A stretch of 64,000 bases of DNA from Capnocytophaga granulosa ATCC 51502 (GCF_000411115.1 NZ_KE150242.1:428218-492217); one strand, 5' to 3'; shown: positions 1 to 9,347, counted from the first letter of the stretch. Numbers and translations are program-made. Notes: generated from the sequence alone by a model not told the origin.

Positions 1-2
1 AA

Positions 3-1247
3 GATAAGTATATTCCCCTAATCTTCCGAGAGGAGATCTATCGTATTGCCGATATTGAAAATATTAACTTTAATCTCTATAGTATCAATGGGACTTTCCT
101 TATTAGTTCACAGGCAGGACTAAGGGATAACAAGGAGTTACATTGTATCTCGGATACCATTCTCACCAATCTCTCTAACTCTGTAGATAAGCGATTGGTC
201 TTCCAAACGGCACTTGAAAAGGATAGTTTCCAATACTCCTATTCCTATGTCAATGACCTACAATACAAGCCCCTACTTATTCTGCATATTCCTCATTTTG
301 AAAATGATACCTTCAATGAGGGCTTCCTGCAGAACTCATTATATAACTTAGGAGGTGCTTATATGGCTATATTGCTGCTGACTATAGGGGTAGCTTTTGT
401 TATCTCTCGCTATATCACTCACTCTATCGGGGAGATACAACAACGATTAAGAAGTACCCATTTCTTAGGGAAAAATGAAAAAATTGATGTCAAGAATACC
501 ACTACCGAGATAGGAGAGCTTATCTTCTCTTATAATGAAATGGTAGATGAGATAGAAAAGAGTAAGAAAGCATTAGCTAAAATAGAGCGGGAGAAGATGT
601 GGAAGGATATGGCCAAGCAAATTGCCCATGAGATAAAGAACCCACTGACACCTATGCGGCTGAGTGTACAGAACTTCCAGCGGAGATTCTCCTCTGATGA
701 TCCACAATGTAGTGAAAAGGTAGCTGATTTTACCCAAATGCTCCTCCAGCATATTGATACCCTTTCGGATATCTCCGATGCCTTTTCTTCTTTTGTCTCT
801 ATGCCTCCACAGAAAAAGGAAAGGACAGACCTCAATGCGATTATTCGTCATGCTATAGCGATTTTTGACCTGACTTATATCCGTTTTGAGAGTAAGCAAG
901 AGCAGATATGCCTTTGGGTGGATAAGAATCAGATGAATCGTATGTTGACCAATCTGCTCAAGAATGCTATCTATGCAACCGATAACATCCCAGACCCTCT
1001 AATAGAGGTTACAACCTATGTAACAGGTGACTTTGCTTATATTGTGGTTAAAGATAATGGTTCTGGGGTACCTCCTGAATTGCAAGAACGCATATTTGAA
1101 CCTAAGTTCACCACTAAGAACACCGCAGGTTCGGGACTGGGGCTTACTATGGTCAAGCATATTATCAATGCCCATGGTGGGACTATTACCCTGAACTCAG
1201 AAGTGGGTAAGGGAGCTACCTTTACAGTAGAACTTAAAATTAGGTAA
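3..1247 (+). CDS. NtrY-like membrane sensor histidine kinase (5' truncated by window)
   Basis: The frame is open from the first codon of the window, so the true start lies upstream; 414 residues are visible. They show the end of an extracytoplasmic sensor region, one membrane span (about GAYMAILLLTIGVAFVI), a HAMP-like linker, an H-box containing AHEIKNPLTPMRLS, an N-box (NLLKNAIYATDN) and G-boxes (DNGSGVP, GSGLGLTMV). That is the full kinase core. The H-box with NPLTP is typical of NtrY kinases, which phosphorylate sigma-54 activators of the NtrX type. No partner regulator is visible here; it may lie upstream. Two candidate sigma-54 promoters occur elsewhere in the window, but a link is only inference. 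Confidence 0.9.
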   Translation, partial: DKYIPLIFREEIYRIADIENINFNLYSINGTFLISSQAGLRDNKELHCISDTILTNLSNSVDKRLVFQTALEKDSFQYSYSYVNDLQYKPLLILHIPHFENDTFNEGFLQNSLYNLGGAYMAILLLTIGVAFVISRYITHSIGEIQQRLRSTHFLGKNEKIDVKNTTTEIGELIFSYNEMVDEIEKSKKALAKIEREKMWKDMAKQIAHEIKNPLTPMRLSVQNFQRRFSSDDPQCSEKVADFTQMLLQHIDTLSDISDAFSSFVSMPPQKKERTDLNAIIRHAIAIFDLTYIRFESKQEQICLWVDKNQMNRMLTNLLKNAIYATDNIPDPLIEVTTYVTGDFAYIVVKDNGSGVPPELQERIFEPKFTTKNTAGSGLGLTMVKHIINAHGGTITLNSEVGKGATFTVELKIR

Positions 1248-1291
1248 AAAGCAAAAAGTAAAGCAACTAATCACTAATAATTTAAATACCA

Positions 1292-2701
1292 ATGGAAAGA
1301 AGAAGTTTTTTAAAGAACTCAGTATTTGCGGGATTAGGGTCTCTCCTACTTCCCTCTGTAGCACAAGCACAAGCCTCCGAGTCTTTCGCTCGTAAGAAGG
1401 CAAAGAACATTATCTATATGGTCAGCGATGGTATGAGTATCGGTACTTTGGTTATGGCAGATCTCTATAGCAAGCGTATCTTGGGACGTAGTAGTGCTTG
1501 GTTTGCACTATACGAACAGAAATTGGCCGTGAAAGCCTCTATGGATATGCAATCGGCTAGTTCTGTAGTTACCGACTCCTCCGCAGCTAGTTCCTCATGG
1601 GGCTGTGGTCACCGTATCATCAATGGAATGATCAACATTGGGGTCAATGGAGAAGAATATACTCCAATTCTGCAAAAATTTAAGAAAGCAGGTAAGAAAG
1701 TGGGTTGTGTAACTACAGTGCCTATCACTCATGCTACTCCAGCAGGTTTTTGCACTAATAGCAAGGAAAGAAAAGCCCAACCTAAAATTGCAGAAAACTA
1801 TCTTGATCTTCGTTTTGATGTCATGATGGGGGGCGGAGATAACTATTTCAGTGGTGAAAAACGTAAGGATAAGCAAGATATGTATGCTAAGTACGTGGAA
1901 AAAGGATTTACAGTGGTTAAGAATGTAACCCAGATGAATGCCGCTCCTAAGAATATACCTCTGCTTGGGGTATTTGATAGTAATGCTTTGCCTTATACCA
2001 TTGATGAAAATAATACGACTAAGAATGCCGCCATTCCTACCTTAGCCCAGATGACTAAAAAGGCAATAGACATGATGGCCGATCACAAGCAGGGTTTTGT
2101 ACTCCAAGTGGAAGGGGGTAAAGTGGATTGGGCAGCTCATGGAAACGATATAGGGGCGCTACTATTTGACCAATTGGCCTTCGATGATGCTATACAAGTG
2201 GCTATAGATTTCGCTAAAAAGGATGGTAATACCTTGGTTGTGGTAACTTCCGACCATGGAAATGCTAATCCTGGCCTTATCTATGGTAAAGAATGTAACC
2301 AAAACTTCGACAATTTGGCTTACTTCCGTCATTCCAATGACTTTACCTTGCAGAGTATTAATCTAACAGACTCTGCTTCCCAAGTCAGGGAGCTACTTAC
2401 CCATAACTTTGGTAAGATTCCTTTCTCTGAGGAGGATGCCAAACAAATACTCTCCTTCTATACCGAAGGCAAGCAGGAGAATGGACTCTATAACTATAAG
2501 AACCTTCCTTATAGTCTTTTGGCTGAAATACAGAAAAAACATACTTCCGTAGGTTGGATCAGTATGGATCACTCCTCCGACTATACTGAACTGGCTATGT
2601 ATGGCCCTGGTAGCCAAAACCTACCTCCTTTTATAGAAAACTATAAAATGCACAATTTCTTACTTACCGCCGCCGAAGTAGATATGTTGGAGAAATATTA
2701 A
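1292..2701 (+). CDS. Alkaline phosphatase, PhoA family, Tat-exported
   Basis: 469 aa. The N-terminus has a twin-arginine motif (RRSFLK, residues 3-8), a hydrophobic stretch and an AQA cleavage site, so export in folded form by Tat is likely. Family motifs are present: metal-binding Asp46 in MVSDGMS, the phosphorylated serine region VTDSSAAS (about residue 96), VTSDHG, and a late metal-binding His in SMDHSS. It should release phosphate from monoesters in the periplasm or at the cell surface. It starts 45 nt after the kinase stop and 22 nt before the next gene, so it may be co-transcribed with both. The exact substrate is not predictable. Confidence 0.92.
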   Translation: MERRSFLKNSVFAGLGSLLLPSVAQAQASESFARKKAKNIIYMVSDGMSIGTLVMADLYSKRILGRSSAWFALYEQKLAVKASMDMQSASSVVTDSSAASSSWGCGHRIINGMINIGVNGEEYTPILQKFKKAGKKVGCVTTVPITHATPAGFCTNSKERKAQPKIAENYLDLRFDVMMGGGDNYFSGEKRKDKQDMYAKYVEKGFTVVKNVTQMNAAPKNIPLLGVFDSNALPYTIDENNTTKNAAIPTLAQMTKKAIDMMADHKQGFVLQVEGGKVDWAAHGNDIGALLFDQLAFDDAIQVAIDFAKKDGNTLVVVTSDHGNANPGLIYGKECNQNFDNLAYFRHSNDFTLQSINLTDSASQVRELLTHNFGKIPFSEEDAKQILSFYTEGKQENGLYNYKNLPYSLLAEIQKKHTSVGWISMDHSSDYTELAMYGPGSQNLPPFIENYKMHNFLLTAAEVDMLEKY

Positions 2702-2723
2702 ACACAAGAAAATCAAAACGGTT

Positions 2724-3551
2724 ATGTCTTATAAAATTCTCTTTTCGGATATAGATGGTACCTTGCTCGATGCCGATCGTACCCTCTCCCAGAAGACTAT
2801 AAAGGTGCTCTCCGAGCTTAAAAGTCGCTTTCCTATCGTGCTTATATCTTCTCGTATGCCAGTACAGATGTACTACCTACAGGAGAAGGCAGGTATCTTG
2901 GGTATGCCACTGATTGCCTATAATGGGGCTTTGGTATTGGACAAAGGGGGCGAAGTGCTCCACTCAGTAGAAATACCTCATGCTCTTTGTGAGCAAATTG
3001 TAGCACTCAATGAGCAATATACTCAAGGAAAGTTACATATCAGCTTCTACAACTTCAATGAGTGGTACGTGCCCCAAATAGACCAGTGGGCTGAGCGCGA
3101 AGAGCGCAATACAGCTACTACTCCTGTGGTAAAGAGCAACCAAGAGGTACTTTCCCTTTGGAAAGCCCAAAATAAAGGTACCCATAAGCTTATGCTTATG
3201 GGAGAGGAGGCGCTAGTGGAGGCAATGTGGGAGGCCTTGCAAACCCAAATGGCAGGCCAGCTACAGCTCTATAGGGCAAAGAATACCTATATAGAAATCA
3301 CTTTACAGAACGTATCCAAGCTCACAGGAATTGAGGCTTTCTTGGCGCATCACAAGGAAATTACCCTTGCTGATGCCATCGCTTTCGGAGACAACTACAA
3401 TGACCAAGAGATGCTTGAGGCGGTAGGTCTCGGTGTAGCTGTGGCCAATGCCCGTGAGGAGGTGAAAGCAGTAGCCAATGATACAACCCATCACCATAAG
3501 GAAGATGGGGTAGCACGCTACTTAGCTCAGATGTTTGATATAGAATTATAA
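2724..3551 (+). CDS. Cof-type HAD-superfamily hydrolase
   Basis: 275 aa. HAD motif I is DIDGTLLDADR (nucleophile Asp9, acid/base Asp11), motif II is ISSR, and motif IV is GDNYNDQEML near residue 222. The cap lies between motifs II and III, as in the IIB Cof/YidA subfamily. These cytosolic phosphatases act on sugar phosphates, PLP, FMN and similar small metabolites; the substrate cannot be read from sequence. It sits between an alkaline phosphatase and dusB, with 22 nt before and 6 nt after it, consistent with one transcript. Confidence 0.9.
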   Translation: MSYKILFSDIDGTLLDADRTLSQKTIKVLSELKSRFPIVLISSRMPVQMYYLQEKAGILGMPLIAYNGALVLDKGGEVLHSVEIPHALCEQIVALNEQYTQGKLHISFYNFNEWYVPQIDQWAEREERNTATTPVVKSNQEVLSLWKAQNKGTHKLMLMGEEALVEAMWEALQTQMAGQLQLYRAKNTYIEITLQNVSKLTGIEAFLAHHKEITLADAIAFGDNYNDQEMLEAVGLGVAVANAREEVKAVANDTTHHHKEDGVARYLAQMFDIEL

Positions 3552-3557
3552 GACAAT

Positions 3558-4532
3558 ATGGTAAAAATAGGTTCGGTAGCCTTGGGTGAGTTTCCCTTAC
3601 TCTTGGCTCCTATGGAGGATGTAAGTGATCCGCCCTTTCGCAGACTTTGTAAGAAGCATGGGGCGGATATGCTCTATAGTGAGTTTATCTCCTCCGAAGG
3701 GCTTATACGTGATGCTATAAAAAGCCGAAAGAAATTGGATATCTTTGATGACGAACGGCCTGTAGGTATCCAGATATTTGGGGGTGATGAGGAGGCTATG
3801 GCGCTTTCGGCTCGGATCGTGGAGACAGTATCCCCCGATGTAGTAGATATTAACTTCGGCTGCCCTGTCAAAAAAGTAGTAGCCAAGGGAGCAGGAGCGG
3901 CTGTACTCAAAGACATTGACCTTATGGTACGTCTTACCCAAGCGGTAGTAAAGAGTACCCACTTGCCTGTAACGGTCAAGACACGCTTGGGCTGGGATAG
4001 TGATACGATCAATATAGAAGAGGTAGCCGAACGCCTGCAAGATGTAGGCATACAAGCCCTCTCTATTCACGCCCGTACTCGCGTGCAGATGTACAAGGGG
4101 CATTCGGATTGGTCCTATATTGCCAAGGTGAAGGAAAACCCTCGTATCCATATTCCTATTTTTGGTAATGGTGATATAGATTCGCCTGAGAAGGCCTTGG
4201 AATACAAAAACAAATATGGAGTAGATGGCATCATGATAGGTCGTGCCGCTATTGGTTATCCTTGGATCTTCCAAGAGATCAAGCACTACCTCTCCACAGG
4301 AGAATTGTTACCCCCTCCTACACTTGCCCAAAGAGCCAAAGCTGCGCTACAACACTTGTTATGGGCGGTAGAGTGGAAGGGTGAGCGCTTGGGAATACTC
4401 GAAACACGCCGCCATTATAGTAATTATTTCAAAGGTATTCCTCATTTCAAGGAGTACAAGCAACAATTAGTTACCCTTGATGATATGGAAGCTCTCAAGG
4501 ATATACTTATTAGCTTAGAGAAAGAAGAATAA
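3558..4532 (+). CDS. dusB: tRNA-dihydrouridine synthase DusB
   Basis: 324 aa, normal for the family. It has an FMN-binding TIM barrel with the N-terminal LAPMEDVSD motif, the catalytic cysteine in NFGCPVKKV (Cys102), and the FMN-phosphate motifs IFGNGDI and DGIMIGRAAIGYPWIF. The helical C-terminal RNA-binding domain contains an RRHYSNYFKG motif. It reduces uridines in the tRNA D-loop. It starts 6 nt after the HAD gene and is the last plus-strand gene before a convergent minus-strand unit. A hairpin follows about 40 nt downstream. Confidence 0.95.
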   Translation: MVKIGSVALGEFPLLLAPMEDVSDPPFRRLCKKHGADMLYSEFISSEGLIRDAIKSRKKLDIFDDERPVGIQIFGGDEEAMALSARIVETVSPDVVDINFGCPVKKVVAKGAGAAVLKDIDLMVRLTQAVVKSTHLPVTVKTRLGWDSDTINIEEVAERLQDVGIQALSIHARTRVQMYKGHSDWSYIAKVKENPRIHIPIFGNGDIDSPEKALEYKNKYGVDGIMIGRAAIGYPWIFQEIKHYLSTGELLPPPTLAQRAKAALQHLLWAVEWKGERLGILETRRHYSNYFKGIPHFKEYKQQLVTLDDMEALKDILISLEKEE

Positions 4533-4569
4533 CAACCTCTTCAGCATAAAGATTTGTTACTTGGTTATA

Positions 4570-4606
4570 CAAAATATCCTCCTATATACATATAGGGGGT
4601 ATTTTA
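4570..4606. terminator. Hairpin between convergent dusB and macro-domain genes
   Basis: An imperfect inverted repeat (ATCCTCCTATAT against ATATAGGGGGTAT) is flanked by A-rich sequence on the left and TTTTAT on the right. It could end transcripts from either side. The stem has mismatches, so this is a moderate call. Confidence 0.5.
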
Positions 4607-5071
4607 TAAATCACATACAGTGACTTGTATATGCTTTGTAAGTAGGGTTTCTTCTATGATAAGGACTATTTTCTCCCATGTACCTCCCGCTAAACCACAA
4701 CCTATACGAGGCATTTGTACACAGGCCTGCTTCTCTTGGGCAAAAGAGGCAACCTTTTCTAATCCCTCTCTGACTGCTTCATAACGAATAGGAGGGATTC
4801 CTTTCTCCTCTTGTATCTTATGTTGCCCAATGATATTGCCAACCCATATATTTTCTTCTACTTGTACAAACTGAACTGCACCCAAGACAAAGCCTTCTTT
4901 CTCCTGATACCATAGTTTGTACTGCTTCTCAGGAGCTTTCCATCGTCTGGAAAGGGCTAAGACAAAACCTTTGCCCCAAGCTCCGATGTCATTACATATA
5001 TGGGGAATGATAATATTCCCCTCACTTTGAGGGAAAGTAGCATCGGCTTTTATATATTTTATTTCTGTCAT
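4604..5071 (-). CDS. Macro-domain (ADP-ribose-binding) protein
   Basis: 155 aa, a single macro domain. Visible motifs are IKADAT at the N-terminus, IIPHICNDIGAWGKGF (the ADP-ribose loop) and MPRIGCGLAGGTWEKI near residue 123. The layout resembles ALC1/TARG1-type macro domains, which bind ADP-ribose or remove it from proteins or nucleic acids. The Asp that TARG1 uses after GCGL is Ala here, so hydrolase activity is uncertain. The start codon overlaps the menD stop by 4 nt (ATGA), so the two are probably translationally coupled. The role of the pairing is unknown. Confidence 0.87.
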   Translation of the reverse strand: MTEIKYIKADATFPQSEGNIIIPHICNDIGAWGKGFVLALSRRWKAPEKQYKLWYQEKEGFVLGAVQFVQVEENIWVGNIIGQHKIQEEKGIPPIRYEAVREGLEKVASFAQEKQACVQMPRIGCGLAGGTWEKIVLIIEETLLTKHIQVTVCDL

Positions 5072-6732
5072 GATAAAACGTTAAAGTAATCTTTGAGTAT
5101 TGTATTATTCAGTTCTCTGGGGGTGAAAACTTCCAAGAGCATAGGACTTTCATATTGGGAAAAGAACGTTTCCAAAGTTTTTGTCAACTCCTCTTGGTTT
5201 TGTGCACAAAGGTAGGTAAAACCATACATAGCACAAAGGTGCTTAGCCGTAAGGGAATGGGTAGTCTCTTGGAAAGTTTCAAAGAAAGGCGTTCCCTTAT
5301 CGGTAGGCAAGATTCGGAAAATACCCCCGCCTGCATTATTAACTACAATGATTTTCAGGTTCTTCGGAATATAGTTACACCACAATGCATTGCTATTGTA
5401 AAAGAAGCTCAAATCGCCTGTAATCAGTAGTGTAGGGGTAGCTTGTACGACACTAGCCCCTATAGCAGTAGAAGTACAGCCATCTATACCACTGGTACCC
5501 CGATTGCAGAACACCTGCCAACCCGCTTTAGCAGGAAAGAGTTGAGCATAGCGTATAGCGGCACTATTGCTAATCTGGATATGGTAAGGAGTAGGGGTAC
5601 GCTCCAAAATAGCCTTGTAAGCAACCATATCTGAAAAAGGTACGTCTGCTAGGAAGGCTGTGCGTTTTTCAAGGGTTTCCTTGTACAAAGGCAGCCAAAC
5701 TTCCTTATAATCAGAGCTAACAGGCGGTAGTTCTGGGCTAACAGTCTCCAAGAATGTATTAATATCCGTCTTGAAGTGATGGGTCAAGGCAAAGAACGTA
5801 TCATACCCCACATGCTCATCTATATAATAATGAGCTTGGGGAGGGTACTTGCGCAGAAACTCCTTGATCTTCTTGGATACCACCATACCACCTATTGAGA
5901 TAAGCACATCAGGACGAAGTAGCTCTTGGAGTTGTCTCTTCTCTATCGGAGCGAGGAATGTATCTATCATGCCGATAAAAGTATCGGCTACTACATTGGC
6001 CGTACTCTCAGTAAGTACTAAAATAGAAGGGTCTTTCTCAAGCCAATCAAACCATTTTTGAGCAATAGCATCAGTGGGTAATACCCCTATAAGTACCATC
6101 TTCTTAGGATAGTTCCAGTCTTTGGCAAACTGGAGTAATTTTTCAGTATTCAGGAGTACAGGCTTTTTGAGTCCAACTTCGTTGTGGAAACTCACCGTAG
6201 GGGCAGGAAGTGTTTGGTATAGTGGTTCCTCAAAAGGAGCATTGATATGTACAGGTAAGCACTTGAGAGCTGCTGTATTGAGAGCCTCATTGAGCAAATA
6301 GGTATTATAATTGAGATCCTGCTCCTCTTCAGAGAGATTGGCATTATAGGCTGTGTGTAGTGCTAAGGCATGTCGCTGATGTATGGTTTGCCCATCACCT
6401 ATATCTATCTTAGAGGCTGGTCTGTCGGCACTAATGACCACCAAAGGGATGTTACTATAATACGCTTCACTCACGGCAGGGTAGTAGTTCAATAAGGCTG
6501 AACCAGAGGTACAGACCACCACGACAGGCTCTCTAAGCTGTTGGGCTAAACCAAGAGCAAAAAAAGCAGCACAACGCTCATCTACTATGCTATAAGCGTT
6601 GAAAAAGGAATCACTGGCAAAGCCAATAGTTAGTGGAGCATTGCGCGAACCAGGGGAAAGGACAATATGGCGGATGCCTTTTGCCTTACAGGCAAGTAGT
6701 ATCTGTTGAGCTAAGGGAATCTGAGGAAACAA
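5068..6732 (-). CDS. menD: SEPHCHC synthase MenD
   Basis: 554 aa, a full-length thiamine-diphosphate enzyme. The N-terminal motif IVLSPGSRNAPL near residue 25 is diagnostic. CTSGSALLNYYPAVSEA follows, and the ThDP/metal motif GDLSFFYNSNALW with a downstream NNAGGGIF lies near residues 430-460. It joins isochorismate to 2-oxoglutarate in menaquinone synthesis. The only good start is TTG at 6732: an in-frame stop lies four codons upstream, and the protein then begins as the family does. menE is in the window near 54 kb, so the men genes are scattered. The upstream spacer is filled with repeats. Confidence 0.95.
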   Translation of the reverse strand: MFPQIPLAQQILLACKAKGIRHIVLSPGSRNAPLTIGFASDSFFNAYSIVDERCAAFFALGLAQQLREPVVVVCTSGSALLNYYPAVSEAYYSNIPLVVISADRPASKIDIGDGQTIHQRHALALHTAYNANLSEEEQDLNYNTYLLNEALNTAALKCLPVHINAPFEEPLYQTLPAPTVSFHNEVGLKKPVLLNTEKLLQFAKDWNYPKKMVLIGVLPTDAIAQKWFDWLEKDPSILVLTESTANVVADTFIGMIDTFLAPIEKRQLQELLRPDVLISIGGMVVSKKIKEFLRKYPPQAHYYIDEHVGYDTFFALTHHFKTDINTFLETVSPELPPVSSDYKEVWLPLYKETLEKRTAFLADVPFSDMVAYKAILERTPTPYHIQISNSAAIRYAQLFPAKAGWQVFCNRGTSGIDGCTSTAIGASVVQATPTLLITGDLSFFYNSNALWCNYIPKNLKIIVVNNAGGGIFRILPTDKGTPFFETFQETTHSLTAKHLCAMYGFTYLCAQNQEELTKTLETFFSQYESPMLLEVFTPRELNNTILKDYFNVLS

Positions 6733-6740
6733 AACGAATA

Positions 6741-6841
6741 ATCAATGATTAATGATCAATGATTAATGATCAATGATTAATGGTCAACATTTTTGAGTAA
6801 AAAAGTATTAATCATTAATCATTGTTAGCATTAATCATTAG
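6741..6841. repeat. Three tandem 14-bp units with inverted copies
   Basis: Three perfect copies of ATCAATGATTAATG run from 6741 to 6782. From about 6810 to 6841 the same motif appears in reverse orientation (CATTAATCATT and variants), so the spacer between the DUF4197 gene and menD can fold into a long AT-rich hairpin. Related low-complexity TTAATGATTAAT sequence occurs in other spacers of the window (about 7700, 22680, 45630 and 45810). Confidence 0.8.
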
Positions 6842-6847
6842 TAATAT

Positions 6848-7549
6848 TTATTGTTTAGCAAAAACTTTCTGTAATAGAGGGGTAGTTCTTGAACCGATGT
6901 TGGTACGTATATCCTCCTCTTTTTGAGCGATTTGTAGGAATAGACCGTCTATGGCCTTTTCTGTTACATAGCTTGTTAGATCTGGATTTACTTTGGTTAC
7001 TAGGGGAACCGCATTGTACTTATCTATGATGCTTGACCATACCTGATCGGCACCTACCTTACCCAAAGAGACTTGGATCTTTGGAGAGAAAGCTTGTATC
7101 AGGGATTGGGTAGTGGTCTTTTTTAGATAATCTGTAGCGGCATTCTTACCACCTGTAAGAATAGCGGTAGCATCGGAGAAAGAGAGGTTCTTTACTGCAT
7201 TGATAAAGATAGGTTTGGCTTCGGTTACCGCGTCTTCAGCAGCACGATTCAGTAGCTTTACCCCTTCATCGGCAAGGCTTCCTAAACCAATACTTCTTAG
7301 GGTATTATCTACTTTTTGTAAGGGTTCAGGGAAAAGAATCTTCGCCAAGGAATTGCCATAATACCCGTCCTTCTGGCTAAGCAAATCTACCCCTTGGGCA
7401 ATGCCCAATTCTAAGGCTTGTTTGAGTCCGTTGGAAATATCCACAGAGGAAAGTGCTCCACTTTGTTGAGTGCTGTTCATAATACTCTGCAAATCAGCAC
7501 AACTACTTAGACAGAAAAAACTGCTTACTAACAAAATGATTTTCTTCAT
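6848..7549 (-). CDS. DUF4197 family lipoprotein
   Basis: 233 aa. The signal peptide ends in a lipobox (FCLSSC, Cys17), so it is probably lipid-anchored in the envelope. The rest matches my recollection of DUF4197: a helical protein with the conserved GLKQALELGIAQGVD segment near residue 42, a SLADEGVKLLNRAAEDAV segment, and LTGGKNAATDYLKKTT near residue 130. No enzymatic motif is visible and the family has no known function. It lies upstream of menD on the same strand, separated by a 115-nt repeat-rich spacer. Confidence 0.85.
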   Translation of the reverse strand: MKKIILLVSSFFCLSSCADLQSIMNSTQQSGALSSVDISNGLKQALELGIAQGVDLLSQKDGYYGNSLAKILFPEPLQKVDNTLRSIGLGSLADEGVKLLNRAAEDAVTEAKPIFINAVKNLSFSDATAILTGGKNAATDYLKKTTTQSLIQAFSPKIQVSLGKVGADQVWSSIIDKYNAVPLVTKVNPDLTSYVTEKAIDGLFLQIAQKEEDIRTNIGSRTTPLLQKVFAKQ

Positions 7550-7711
7550 TTCTAATATAATTTAATTGTTTTAAAAGTTTTGATTTAAGATATTATCGAT
7601 CATACGAATCAATAGTTAAAATATTATTCGCAACTATCTAAGGTGTAATTTGTTGTTTCTTAATAAGTTAAACCATACAATTGTTTTTCTACTATTGATT
7701 GGCATTAACAA

Positions 7712-8920
7712 TTAATCATTAATCTTTGTTCTACTTGCTCCTATAGCAGAGGCTATAATTCCTAATACAAATATAGTGAAAAACACCACTACAATTTCTA
7801 AAAGCCGAATATCCATAGGGTAGGCAATAGGTACAGCGGCATTGGGATTAATATATAGCATGGGGTAGGTCTTCTGTAACCAAGCTATTCCTACTCCTAG
7901 GCCTACGCCAAAGATAGCCCCCAGCAGGGAGACAATCACCCCTTGTAGGAAGAATATAGCACGTATCTGTCTTTCGGTCATTCCCAAAGCAAAGAGCGTA
8001 TATAGGTTCTTTCGCTTGTCCAAAATCATCATGATAATAGCCCCAACCAGATTGAACAATGCTACGATAAGCACCAAGGTAAAAATGAGATAAGTAGCCA
8101 AATTTTCTGTTTGGAACATCTTATAGAGATCCTCATTGAGAGCCATACGGTCTTTTATCACAAAGCCATCTCCCAAAACCTTTTGCAGACGCTTTTTCCC
8201 TTCAGTAGCAGAAATACCTTTGGAGAGCTTGATCTCTACCGCACTTACCTCATTGGCTTGTACTCCTGTCAGGCGTTGGGCTAAGGATAGGGTAGCAAAG
8301 ACATACTTACTATCCAAATCCTCCGTTACTTGATAGTAGTCTGAGAGCAGAACAGTCTCCTCTCTGTAAGGGGTAGAGGAGCTGGTGATACTGCCCTTAC
8401 CAGCCTTAGGAACAATGATTTGTAGGGGAGTAGTACTGGTAAAGAGTCCCAAGTTGAGGGTCTCAGCGATGATATTGCCCACTACCACATAGTCCTCAGA
8501 AAGGAGCCACTCCTTAGGGGAGATAACAAGGATACTATCCACGGCATTTACCTTAGGATAGTTCTCATCTACTCCCTTGATATAGGCAATATAGTTCTTG
8601 CCCCTGCTGTTGAGAAATACGCGCTCCTCCAGTACCTTAGTATACGAGGCGACTACACCACTTTCCTTAAGAGCAGCCTCCTGCATGGGAGAAAGCGAGA
8701 AAATCTTTCCTGTTTTAGGAAAAATTTTCAGATCAGGGTCAAAGAAGTTAGAAAAAGACATGCTAAAGGTTCTCAGGCCTGAAAAGCCCGCCAAGACAAT
8801 CATCAGCGATGCTCCTCCTACAATAAGGACAAAGATGGACATGCGATTGATGATGTTAATCACATTCTGCGAGCTCTTGGAGCGGACATAACGCCAAGCT
8901 ATGAAGAGAATTGCTTTCAA
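7712..8920 (-). CDS. FtsX-like ABC permease, LolC/LolE type
   Basis: 402 aa. There is one N-terminal membrane helix (about residues 25-48), a large extracytoplasmic domain (about 50-265), and three C-terminal helices with the FtsX pattern (ALFNLVGAIIMMILDKRKN, then LFALGMTERQIRAIFF). This is the architecture of LolC/LolE, which passes lipoproteins from the inner membrane to LolA. A LolA-like gene lies at 27.8 kb. It starts 4 nt after the rbfA stop, so the two form an operon. The ATPase partner is not in the window. Confidence 0.88.
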   Translation of the reverse strand: MKAILFIAWRYVRSKSSQNVINIINRMSIFVLIVGGASLMIVLAGFSGLRTFSMSFSNFFDPDLKIFPKTGKIFSLSPMQEAALKESGVVASYTKVLEERVFLNSRGKNYIAYIKGVDENYPKVNAVDSILVISPKEWLLSEDYVVVGNIIAETLNLGLFTSTTPLQIIVPKAGKGSITSSSTPYREETVLLSDYYQVTEDLDSKYVFATLSLAQRLTGVQANEVSAVEIKLSKGISATEGKKRLQKVLGDGFVIKDRMALNEDLYKMFQTENLATYLIFTLVLIVALFNLVGAIIMMILDKRKNLYTLFALGMTERQIRAIFFLQGVIVSLLGAIFGVGLGVGIAWLQKTYPMLYINPNAAVPIAYPMDIRLLEIVVVFFTIFVLGIIASAIGASRTKIND

Positions 8921-8924
8921 CAGA

Positions 8925-9317
8925 CTAAGATTTTTTGCGCTTGATAAGCAATTCAGGGTTTTCTATAGGGTTCTCTTCTCCCTTGAGGGAGTGCTCTATT
9001 TGGGAGAGATACTCCAAGGAATCATCTAAAAAGAAAGTAAGATCAGGCATCTTTCGAAGCTGATAGCGCACTCGCTGGGCTACCTCATGTTTTATCTGGG
9101 CACTATTGGACTGTATGGCCGAGAGAATTTCCTTGCCTTGCTCGCTGGGAAATACACTGATATATACTTTAGCCTGTGTCAAATCCACGGTAATAGCCAC
9201 TTTGGTAACTGATATAATAAGATTGGTCAGCCCGCCTGATTGTACAGCTCTGCCCAAGATATCTCCTAAGTCCTCTTGCAAGAGGCCTGCTATCTTCTTT
9301 TGGCGATTGGTCTCCAT
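8925..9317 (-). CDS. rbfA: Ribosome-binding factor A
   Basis: About 130 aa from the Met at 9317 (METNRQKKIAGLLQEDL), which matches family starts. An in-frame ATG at 9362 would lie upstream of the promoter -7 element at 9340-9347, so I reject it. RbfA is a single KH-like domain protein that binds the 30S subunit and helps mature the 16S rRNA 5' end. The conserved pattern of DLTQAKVYISVFP followed by RYQLRKMPDLTFFLDDSLE is present. The permease gene follows at once. Confidence 0.92.
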   Translation of the reverse strand: METNRQKKIAGLLQEDLGDILGRAVQSGGLTNLIISVTKVAITVDLTQAKVYISVFPSEQGKEILSAIQSNSAQIKHEVAQRVRYQLRKMPDLTFFLDDSLEYLSQIEHSLKGEENPIENPELLIKRKKS

Positions 9318-9339
9318 ACTACGAAAATTATAAACGTTG

Positions 9340-9347
9340 CAAAGGTA
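9340..9347 (-). promoter_or_regulatory. Promoter -7 element for rbfA
   Basis: CAAAGGTA on the plus strand reads TACCTTTG on the minus strand, a match to TAnnTTTG. It sits 23 nt upstream of the rbfA ATG at 9317. No clear -33 TTTG is seen. Confidence 0.6.

Noticed and set aside
3597-4286. 229-codon ORF antisense to dusB
   Set aside because: It mirrors a strongly conserved gene, has no start context or family motifs, and is a by-product of codon use.
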